From: Bacteroidales bacterium UBA2764
Lineage (GTDB): Bacteria; Bacteroidota; Bacteroidia; Bacteroidales; Paludibacteraceae
Direction: 5' to 3'
Assembly: GCA_002352705.1 (NCBI GenBank)
Contig: DEIW01000057.1
Coordinates: forward strand, 1-10,411
Length of the DNA: 10,411 nt
Position 1 is the stretch's first letter. The number at the start of each line of letters is the position of its first letter. This document shows, in pieces, positions 5,568 to 10,411 of this stretch. The notes under the pieces were generated by a model. That model ran no database searches. It was not told the DNA's origin and saw nothing but the letters and a program-made list of their open reading frames with translations. Made by a program: the position numbers and the translations under genes.

Positions 5568-7860
5568 AAAAATAGTACTCCTCCTTTCGATTCTCATTCT
5601 CCATTCACCATTCTCCATTCTCCATTCCCAGATTGGCATGCGTGAACTGGGGGACTCGTTGATGCAATGGACCGGTTTCTCCCCGGTCTGGTCCCCCGTG
5701 GTGCGCGTGAAGAACCTGCGCGTCAACGGCAACAACGTCACCCTCTACACCAATATCACGCTACGCGACGTACGATGGACTCCTCAGAATTTATCGGAAC
5801 TCAAAAGAAAAGTCAGCCGGTGGGTTTTGGGTCATGAGGACGGGAAAGTCACTATCTACAGCGCCCAGACGGATATCGAGACTCTTATCACCGAATGCGG
5901 CAGAGAGGGTTACAAAGCCCCCGGCAAATGCGGCAAGGACAAATGTTCCGACCTCACGGAGAGGAACATTGTCCTCTACCCCAGTCACGGTCTCTATTAC
6001 AACCGCGAGAAGGACGAATGGGTATGGCAACGCGCAACCCTATGGACGACAGTGGAGGACCTCTATAGTCGCGAATATGTGCGTCTCATCCAACAGATGC
6101 TGGAGAACGCCGGTGCTACGGTGCTCATGCCCCGAGCCGGACTGGACCATCATGAGCCCGGACCGTCCGGCATGCCGCGATGGACGGAGGCGGCGCGCTA
6201 TTGGCTCATTGAGCAGGGAGCCGACTCCGCCATCTGGAACCTCTATGACGGCAATGAGTACAAGGATGATATGAAATGCCGCGCCATGTGGGTCAACTCG
6301 CTGGACACCCCCGTGGACATGTGTCTTGCCCTCCATACCGACGGGTTAGACAGCGGCAATGACTCCACCATCATCGGCACCCTCGTCATCTATACCGCCA
6401 AGGATGATGACGGGCATACCGTTCTCCGGGACGGCAGGGACAGGGAGAAGACGAACCGTAATCTCGCGGACTGGGTTCAGACCCAGGTCGTTTCCGACCT
6501 CCGTACTATAGCCCCCGAATGGACACGGCGGCAACTCAAAGAGGCTAACTATTGCGAGAGCCGCGTGCCGGTAGTGCCGTCACTCATCCTTGAACTCCTC
6601 AGCCATAAGAACATGGCGGACATGAAATACGGACTGGACCCGAAGTTCCGTTTTACGGCTTCCCGGGCGGTGTATAAAGGTATCTTACGTTACCTCAACG
6701 GCGCCAACGCCGTGGTACAGCCATTGCCCGTGAAGGACTTGGGCATTGATGCCGAGGGACTATTACGATGGGTACCCACCTTGGACTCATTAGAACAAAG
6801 CGCCGCTCCATCCTATTACATGGTCTATATTCGTGAGAACGAAGGAGAATGGGAGGTACAGCAAGTCGAGAAAGCCACCCGTCTGCAACTGTCGCTCAAC
6901 AGGGGCACCAAGTATGATTTCTACGTTGTGGCGGGCAATGACGGGGGTCTCAGTCTCCCCTCTCCTACCATCAGCGCCTACCTCAATGACAAAATGGTAA
7001 ATGGTCAAATGGTAAATGCCCAAATGGTAAATATCATTGATGCTTTCGATGATGCCTATGGTGTGGAATGGTTTGCGGACAGTACGTATGCGGGTATTGT
7101 GCCGGGCTCCTATGCATGCGAGGATTATTTCTCCTGTGCCTATATCGGTGAGCAGTGGGATTTCACGCGTGCCAACCCATGGGTCAATGATGATAACTGC
7201 GGTTGGGGTTCCTGTTATCGTGACCATGCCGGCCAGTTTACGGTAGGCAACACCCATGACTGGGCGGTTCAGCACGGACGAGTGCTCTATAAGATGAATA
7301 TCTCCTATGTCTCATCCACCGCCGGCATGCTCAATGAGGAAATGAGAAAATGTGAAAATGACAAAATGGTACATGTCCTTGATGTCATCTCGGGTCGTAA
7401 CCGGCAACCGCTCAGCGGAGCCCTCTGCGCCTATATCTCGCGACATCTGGATGCCGGAGGACTCCTTCTCTTCAGCACCGACCATTTCAAGGAGATTGAC
7501 CCGCTATGGGCAAAGCGGTACCTGCATGCCTCTTTCTATGCCGACCATGCTACCCGCAGCGGAAGGATTATTTCCTCTTTGCCCGCTCGGCAATCCGGAC
7601 AAGGGGAAAGCCCTTCTACGCTCACCCTTCGGCTCGTCATGAGACCCAATAGCGAACAAATCTTCTCACCTGCCCCGCAGGCTCTCAAGCCCGAGCAAGA
7701 CGCCTTCAAAACCGCCACTTATGAGGATATGCGTTGCCCCGCGGCTGTCGGAACATCGTCCACCCTCGTCTATGCCTTTCCCTTGGAGGCTGTGAGGGAC
7801 TTCGAGAGTATCTACCGCCGTTCTATCCAATGGCTCCTACAGCCGCGACAAGAAAAATAA
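5554..7860 (+). CDS. Exported N-acetylmuramoyl-L-alanine amidase (Amidase_3) with FN3-like and C-terminal accessory domains
   Basis: Predicted zinc amidase that cuts the MurNAc-L-Ala bond of peptidoglycan. ATG 5554 is preferred over the adjacent GTG 5551; it gives 768 residues. The signal peptide (1-25) ends LHS|Q and is largely encoded by a heptamer repeat. Amidase_3 occupies about 137-385. The expected zinc ligands are visible: His145 in PSHGLYY, Glu168 in TTVEDLY, His261 in LALHTDG. The catalytic Glu347 is in VPSLILELLSHKN. An FN3-like domain (about 403-468) and a Bacteroidota-specific C-terminal region (about 485-768, with AYIGEQWDF, WVNDDNCGWG and AGQFTVGNTHDW) follow. This architecture is often annotated 'xanthan lyase' in Bacteroides, but the sequence supports an amidase instead. 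Two short repeats interrupt it, at the linker between FN3 and the C-domain and within the C-domain. It is the last gene of the operon, followed by a strong terminator. Confidence 0.88.
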   Translation: MRISKKIVLLLSILILHSPFSILHSQIGMRELGDSLMQWTGFSPVWSPVVRVKNLRVNGNNVTLYTNITLRDVRWTPQNLSELKRKVSRWVLGHEDGKVTIYSAQTDIETLITECGREGYKAPGKCGKDKCSDLTERNIVLYPSHGLYYNREKDEWVWQRATLWTTVEDLYSREYVRLIQQMLENAGATVLMPRAGLDHHEPGPSGMPRWTEAARYWLIEQGADSAIWNLYDGNEYKDDMKCRAMWVNSLDTPVDMCLALHTDGLDSGNDSTIIGTLVIYTAKDDDGHTVLRDGRDREKTNRNLADWVQTQVVSDLRTIAPEWTRRQLKEANYCESRVPVVPSLILELLSHKNMADMKYGLDPKFRFTASRAVYKGILRYLNGANAVVQPLPVKDLGIDAEGLLRWVPTLDSLEQSAAPSYYMVYIRENEGEWEVQQVEKATRLQLSLNRGTKYDFYVVAGNDGGLSLPSPTISAYLNDKMVNGQMVNAQMVNIIDAFDDAYGVEWFADSTYAGIVPGSYACEDYFSCAYIGEQWDFTRANPWVNDDNCGWGSCYRDHAGQFTVGNTHDWAVQHGRVLYKMNISYVSSTAGMLNEEMRKCENDKMVHVLDVISGRNRQPLSGALCAYISRHLDAGGLLLFSTDHFKEIDPLWAKRYLHASFYADHATRSGRIISSLPARQSGQGESPSTLTLRLVMRPNSEQIFSPAPQALKPEQDAFKTATYEDMRCPAAVGTSSTLVYAFPLEAVRDFESIYRRSIQWLLQPRQEK
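5596..5630 (+). repeat. Heptamer array, 5 copies, encoding part of the amidase signal peptide
   Basis: ATTCTCC, ATTCACC, ATTCTCC, ATTCTCC and ATTCCCA occupy 5596-5630, preceded by one shortened unit (ATTCTC, 5590-5595). The array encodes LHSPFSILHS and the first bases of the following Gln, i.e. the end of the hydrophobic core and the cleavage region of the amidase signal peptide. A period of seven means one unit more or less shifts the reading frame of the whole amidase gene. Confidence 0.9.
6992..7036 (+). repeat. 15-base tandem repeat, 3 copies, inside the amidase gene
   Basis: Three copies beginning AAATGGTAAAT start at 6992, 7007 and 7022. They encode KMVNG, QMVNA and QMVNI, a five-residue repeat at the linker between the FN3-like domain and the C-terminal domain. 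The period is a multiple of three, so copy-number change would lengthen or shorten the linker without breaking the frame. Confidence 0.85.
7339..7369 (+). repeat. Octamer-type array, about 4 copies, inside the amidase gene
   Basis: GAAATGA, GAAAATGT, GAAAATGA and CAAAATGG follow one another at 7339-7369. They encode EMRKCENDKMV within the C-terminal domain, a Lys/Glu/Met-rich insert that differs in composition from the Gly/Trp/Asp-rich sequence around it. With a period of eight, addition or loss of one unit would shift the frame. Confidence 0.7.
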
Positions 7861-7863
7861 GGC

Positions 7864-7899
7864 AAAAAATGATGTACGCCCTTGCGTATGTCATTTTTT
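7864..7899. terminator. Strong hairpin terminator closing the envelope operon
   Basis: A 16-base arm (7864-7879) and its partner (7884-7899) enclose the loop CCTT. All 16 positions pair in RNA if two G-U wobbles are allowed at 7873-7874. The stem begins with six A and ends with six T, so it can act in both directions. It starts four bases after the amidase stop and lies upstream of the RhuM gene, separating the two units. Confidence 0.88.
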
Positions 7900-7925
7900 G
7901 TTGTACCATTGCAACCGGAAAGGTC

Positions 7926-7956
7926 AACAGGAGGACATAAAAGGCGTTTATTGACG
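7926..7956 (+). repeat. Left copy of direct repeat flanking the RhuM gene
   Basis: This 31-base segment (AACAGGAGGACATA, then AAAGGCGTTTATTGACG) recurs at 8868-8901 with one mismatch and one three-base gap. It lies between the operon terminator and the RhuM start and ends three bases before the ATG. It contains CAGGAGG, which resembles a ribosome-binding site but is about 26 bases from the ATG, too far to act as one. Confidence 0.88.
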
Positions 7957-7959
7957 AAA

Positions 7960-8814
7960 ATGAAAGACGAAATAGTATTATATCAGCCTGATGCCACTAT
8001 CCAATTGGAGGTGCGGCTGCAAGATGAGACCGTTTGGTTGAGCCAGCAACAGATGGCAGAATTGTTTGGCACAGACAGAACGTCTGTCTTAAGGCACATC
8101 CATAATATATACAAGACACACGAATTGGAGGAGGCAGCAACATGTGCAAAAATTGCACAGGTTCGTATAGAAGGAAACAGGCAAGTGAGGCGTGAAGTTC
8201 CCTTTTATAACTTAGACATGATTATATCCGTTGGTTATCGCGTCAATTCTATCCGAGGCACACAATTCCGTCAATGGGCAAATAAAGTGCTTAAAGATTA
8301 CATGCTCAAAGGCTATGCAGTTAATCAACGTTTATTAAATATAGAGAATCAATTAGCCTTACAACAGAAACAATTGGCAGACCACGAAGAGAAGATAGAT
8401 TTCTTTGTTCGAACATCATTACCGCCGATAGAACAGGTTTTCTTTGAGGGGGAGTTCTTTGCTGCACGAATACTATTGGAGAGTTTGATTAAGACAGCGC
8501 AAAAACGTGTTATTATCATTGATGCCTATGTAGATGCTGCTACGTTTGAGATGTTGGATGTGCGTGGAAAAGGAGTGACGGCAGACATCTATTCGGACAG
8601 CGAGTATAAGTCTTTGCGCGACATGCATAATACCACCAAAGGTGTGCAACCCGTGAATACGCATAAATGGTCAACGCCCTCGCATGACAGATGGCTGATA
8701 ATAGACGATAGTTTGTACCATTGCGGTCACTCGCTTAAAGACATGGGCAAAAAACTATCGGCTATCACATTGATGGGTACGAACCCGGAGACGATACTGA
8801 AAGAGGTAAAATAA
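7960..8814 (+). CDS. RhuM-family DNA-binding protein with C-terminal PLD-like domain
   Basis: The protein is 284 residues from ATG 7960; the frame is open back to 7882, but that would start inside a terminator hairpin. The RhuM-type N-terminus (about 3-125) carries a helix-turn-helix-like segment (ETVWLSQQQMAELFGTDRTSVLRHI, split at about 23-47) and the family stretch YNLDMIISVGYRVNS plus TQFRQWANKVLKDY. Residues about 120-148 (Gln-rich, QLALQQKQLADHEEK) look like a coiled coil. The C-terminus (about 160-284) has VIIIDAYVD and the motif HDRWLIID at 242-249, an H-x-R-x4-D variant of the phospholipase D HxKx4D motif, followed by HSLKDMGKK. Family members are common in Bacteroidota accessory regions; the biochemical role is not established. 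The gene is more AT-rich than the operon, using TTA/TTG leucine and ATA isoleucine where the operon favours CTC, which fits transfer. Direct repeats flank it on both sides. Confidence 0.85.
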   Translation: MKDEIVLYQPDATIQLEVRLQDETVWLSQQQMAELFGTDRTSVLRHIHNIYKTHELEEAATCAKIAQVRIEGNRQVRREVPFYNLDMIISVGYRVNSIRGTQFRQWANKVLKDYMLKGYAVNQRLLNIENQLALQQKQLADHEEKIDFFVRTSLPPIEQVFFEGEFFAARILLESLIKTAQKRVIIIDAYVDAATFEMLDVRGKGVTADIYSDSEYKSLRDMHNTTKGVQPVNTHKWSTPSHDRWLIIDDSLYHCGHSLKDMGKKLSAITLMGTNPETILKEVK

Positions 8815-8867
8815 TGATACCGCTGCCACCCACAGCGTAAAAAACGGTGCGTCACTCACTGACGTTA

Positions 8868-8901
8868 AACAGAAGGACATAATAAAAGGCGTTTATTGAC
8901 G
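8868..8901 (+). repeat. Right copy of direct repeat flanking the RhuM gene
   Basis: The 34-base partner of the 7926-7956 copy, in the same orientation (AACAGAAGGACATAAT, then AAAAGGCGTTTATTGACG). It begins 53 bases after the RhuM stop. Its last bases plus the following C form a small dyad, GCGT/ACGC (8889-8902), that is weaker in the left copy. Similarity between the copies stops sharply at both ends. Confidence 0.88.
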
Positions 8902-8929
8902 CTTGTTTTGGCAAATAGGAATCCTGCAA

Positions 8930-9120
8930 AATTTCAACCCCAGAACAAGATAGTGCAATAGGCGTCCCGTGGGTATGTATTATATTACCTCGTCTACGCC
9001 CTTTAAAGGGCGGGAGGGTTATATATATTCGGGCGTGGACGTTATTGTTTATTCTTGGTTGAAGGGTCTTGCAAGAACCTCTATTTAGAGAATAAGCGTG
9101 AATAATGTTCGCGCTTTTCT
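8930..9120 (+). ncRNA. Candidate structured RNA ending in a terminator-like hairpin
   Basis: Several inverted repeats crowd this span. TTCAACC (8933-8939) can pair with GGTTGAA (9057-9063), enclosing the rest. Inside it are GGCGT/ACGCC (8961-8965 with 8996-9000), a perfect 16-base palindrome (8997-9012), and an 11-base arm (8991-9001) that can pair with 9031-9041 through one G-U. After it come TCTTGCAAGA (9067-9076), CTCTA/TAGAG (9079-9090) and a terminator-like hairpin. The order, long closing stem, internal stems and final terminator, suggests a small + strand transcript. No known RNA family was recognised and no promoter is clear. It could instead be a dispersed palindromic repeat. Confidence 0.4.
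9094..9120 (+). terminator. Terminator-like hairpin at the end of the candidate RNA
   Basis: AAGCGTGAA (9094-9102) pairs with TTCGCGCTT (9108-9116) over nine bases with one G-U wobble, loop TAATG. A T-rich run (TTTTCTT, 9115-9121) follows on the + strand. It could end either the candidate RNA or read-through from the RhuM gene. Confidence 0.6.
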
Positions 9121-9160
9121 TATGTCTGTATATGTTTGTTGATAGACTGGATGAAAAGTC

Positions 9161-9186
9161 CTTGGTACTTGGTCCCTTGGTACTTA
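9161..9186 (+). repeat. Intergenic heptamer array
   Basis: CTTGGTA, CTTGGTC, an extra C, CTTGGTA and then a decayed unit (CTTA) occupy 9161-9186. It is the same kind of short tandem repeat as at the operon junctions but with another sequence, and it lies outside any supported gene. Confidence 0.65.
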
Positions 9187-9226
9187 AAAATATACTCTCA
9201 TTAAGATAGCAGGCAAGTGCGTCTAT

Positions 9227-9252
9227 AAAAAATGCGGGCGCGACGGCCCGCA
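9227..9252 (-). terminator. Intrinsic terminator of the ATPase gene
   Basis: Read on the minus strand, a seven-base GC-rich stem (TGCGGGC/GCCCGCA, 9252-9246 with 9239-9233, six-base loop) is followed directly by six T (9232-9227). It begins 20 bases past the ATPase stop, the usual arrangement for factor-independent termination. Confidence 0.88.
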
Positions 9253-9272
9253 ACGATCTTTGACATATTGGA

Positions 9273-10411
9273 TTACCGAAACAGAAGACGCAAGTCCGTT
9301 TGCAGGAAATCTGCCAGAGGCATTCCCTCGTTTCCTACGACAAAGGCTTGCAGCGGCTTGTATTTGCTGCTGAAGAGATGCAGTCCTGCGTTGGTGCGGG
9401 CGTTGTTGCTTTTCACCTCTATCGCCACCACGGACAGACCGCGCTGGAGGATAAAATCCACCTCGGCGTTATTCTCCCGCCAGTAGTAAACCTGCATGCG
9501 GTGTTTCTCCGCTTGGGATAGCAGATAACTGCCTACCACCGATTCCACTTGCCGTCCCCACAGGGCGGCATCGGTCCGGGCGGAACCAAAAGTGGTCTGG
9601 TTATAGACATTCATCAGCGCGTTGTCAAACACCTGCAGTTTCGGTGTGCTGCTGTACTTGCGTGCTTTGTCGCGTGCGTATTTCTGCAATCCCGATACCA
9701 GATTGGCTTCCGCGAGCAGTTGCAGATAGTTGGCGAGCGTGGTGGCATTGCCTGCTTCCTGCAGGTTGCCTAACATCTTCCTGAATGACAACTCTTCACC
9801 GGAGTAGGCGCAGCACATCGTGAACAACTGGCGCAGCAAAGCGGGTTTGTAGATATTGCTGGTTTGCAGAACGTCTTTGTTGATAGAGGCCTCTAAAATG
9901 GCATTCTCGACATACGCCCGCCATCGGTCTTCGTCTGCAATCATCTCTGCCGCACCGGGGTAGCCGCCATAATAGATATAGGTGTCGAGATCCCAACCGA
10001 ACGCCTCGTGCATCTCGGAGTAGGTCCAGTGCGTCATGCGGATGAGTTCAAACCGTCCGGCTAAGGACTCTGTCAGTCCGTTCATGATCATCAGACGGGA
10101 CGAACCCAGAAGCACCAGTTTGATGGGCATACGGTTGAATGTATCCAGATCCCATTCCTTCTTGACGCGTTCGGACCAGTTGGGGATTTTCTGTACTTCG
10201 TCAATGACCAGAATCAGTTGCTCCGGTTGGCGGGATTGTACCATCAACCGCGCAGACTGCCACTTCTCCGCCAGCCATTCGTCAGAGGCGTAGATATTAT
10301 CCGCCGAAAAGAACAGATGAGGAATGTCCAGCTGCTCCATAGCTTGGGTCACCATCGTTGTTTTGCCTACCTGACGGGGACCAACGATCACTTGAATGAA
10401 CTTTCTCGGCT
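9273..10411 (-). CDS. AAA+ ATPase with DUF4143 domain (AAA_14/DUF4143 family), 5' partial
   Basis: The minus-strand frame runs from the stop at 9273 to the right edge. A GTG at 10391 is only an internal Val: the frame continues upstream as PRKFIQVIVGPRQVGKTT, so roughly 20-30 N-terminal residues are missing. Walker A GPRQVGKTT lies at 10382-10356 and Walker B LVIDE at 10211-10197. A sensor-like LLGSSRLM and the family stretch YYGGYPGAAEM follow. The C-terminal DUF4143 part holds NNAEVDFIL...AIEVKSN, i.e. the D..ExK pattern of PD-(D/E)xK-type nuclease folds (Asp312, Glu325, Lys327 counted from the GTG). This family is widespread in Bacteroidota, and its cellular role is not settled. It is transcribed towards the RhuM gene and ends 458 bases from it. 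A hairpin with a T-tract just past the stop is its likely terminator. Confidence 0.92.
   Translation of the reverse strand, partial: PRKFIQVIVGPRQVGKTTMVTQAMEQLDIPHLFFSADNIYASDEWLAEKWQSARLMVQSRQPEQLILVIDEVQKIPNWSERVKKEWDLDTFNRMPIKLVLLGSSRLMIMNGLTESLAGRFELIRMTHWTYSEMHEAFGWDLDTYIYYGGYPGAAEMIADEDRWRAYVENAILEASINKDVLQTSNIYKPALLRQLFTMCCAYSGEELSFRKMLGNLQEAGNATTLANYLQLLAEANLVSGLQKYARDKARKYSSTPKLQVFDNALMNVYNQTTFGSARTDAALWGRQVESVVGSYLLSQAEKHRMQVYYWRENNAEVDFILQRGLSVVAIEVKSNNARTNAGLHLFSSKYKPLQAFVVGNEGMPLADFLQTDLRLLFR

Larger units (their letters stand above)
8815..9272. other. Intergenic region between convergent genes, no convincing protein gene
   Basis: In order: two small hairpins just after the RhuM stop (CGCTG/CAGCG at 8821-8837; CGTCA/TGACG at 8850-8864), neither followed by a T-tract; the right direct repeat; a dense run of inverted repeats (about 8930-9120); a heptamer array (9161-9186); and the minus-strand terminator of the ATPase gene. 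An open minus-strand frame across most of the region starts at a TTG inside that terminator and looks non-coding. Confidence 0.75.

Noticed and set aside
5049..5741. Minus-strand open frame of 230 codons
   Set aside because: Antisense to the small exported protein and the amidase start. It contains the repeat peptide WRMENGEWRM, which is simply the heptamer array read backwards.
7935..7956. Direct repeats as insertion-sequence target duplications
   Set aside because: They are 31 and 34 bases and differ by a gap, longer and more diverged than usual target duplications, and no terminal inverted repeats lie just inside them.
7882..7959. Longer start for the RhuM gene at ATG 7882
   Set aside because: This ATG, as annotated by the open frame, falls in the loop and 3' arm of the operon terminator. 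Family similarity begins at the ATG at 7960 (KDEIVLYQPD).
8821..8864. Terminator for the RhuM gene from the hairpins 8821-8837 and 8850-8864
   Set aside because: Stems are only five bases and neither is followed by a T-tract on the + strand; the first is followed by A-rich sequence. The hairpin at 9094-9116 is a better candidate.
2004..9186. CRISPR array or insertion sequence
   Set aside because: The tandem arrays have no spacers and each has its own short unit. No transposase, no terminal inverted repeats and no cas gene are present.
8852..9253. Minus-strand open frame of 133 codons across the intergenic region
   Set aside because: It starts at TTG inside the ATPase terminator hairpin, runs through the palindromes, the heptamer array and the right direct repeat, and has no domain-like composition. 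The structured repeats explain the sequence better.
9254..9266. CGATCTTTGACAT as a Bacteroidota -7 promoter element (TAnnTTTG-like)
   Set aside because: The TA is replaced by GA, no -33 TTTG lies about 20 bases upstream, and a + strand promoter here would only read antisense into the ATPase gene.

Overview
The window looks like chromosomal DNA from an uncultured Bacteroidales-type member of the Bacteroidota. Four things point there: a Bacteroidota-style class A penicillin-binding protein ending; secreted proteins whose predicted signal-peptidase sites leave Gln at +1; an amidase of the Bacteroides 'xanthan lyase'-annotated architecture; and gene starts without Shine-Dalgarno sites, with short tandem repeats at gene junctions. 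No rRNA, tRNA, CRISPR or insertion sequence was seen. The assignment rests on reading family features by eye, not on a search.

Bases 3-7860 form one + strand operon of five envelope genes. Their junctions are overlaps or gaps of at most 27 bases: a class A penicillin-binding protein (5' end outside the window), a secreted TPR protein with about 14 repeats, a secreted TraB/GumN-family protein that has lost both signature histidines, a small secreted protein of unknown function, and an exported N-acetylmuramoyl-L-alanine amidase with extra C-terminal domains. The set pairs a peptidoglycan synthase with a peptidoglycan hydrolase, with a TPR protein and two unassigned exported proteins between them. 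A strong hairpin terminator (7864-7899) closes the operon.

Bases 7926-8901 hold a more AT-rich RhuM-family gene: an N-terminal DNA-binding region, a coiled coil and a PLD-like C-terminus. It is bracketed by two near-identical direct repeats of 31 and 34 bases, which suggests a single-gene insertion cassette or paired regulatory sites. Bases 8815-9272 carry no convincing protein gene. They hold the right-hand repeat, a run of inverted repeats that could fold into a structured RNA ending in a terminator-like hairpin (about 8930-9120), a short heptamer array, and the terminator of the next gene. The minus-strand gene 9273-10411 is an AAA+ ATPase of the AAA_14/DUF4143 type, cut by the right edge.

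The most unusual property is the set of short tandem repeats, each with its own sequence and periods of 7, 8, 15 or 31 bases. They lie at all four operon junctions, twice inside the amidase gene and once in the intergenic region. Several cover start codons or encode a signal peptide, and some have periods that would shift the reading frame if the copy number changed.
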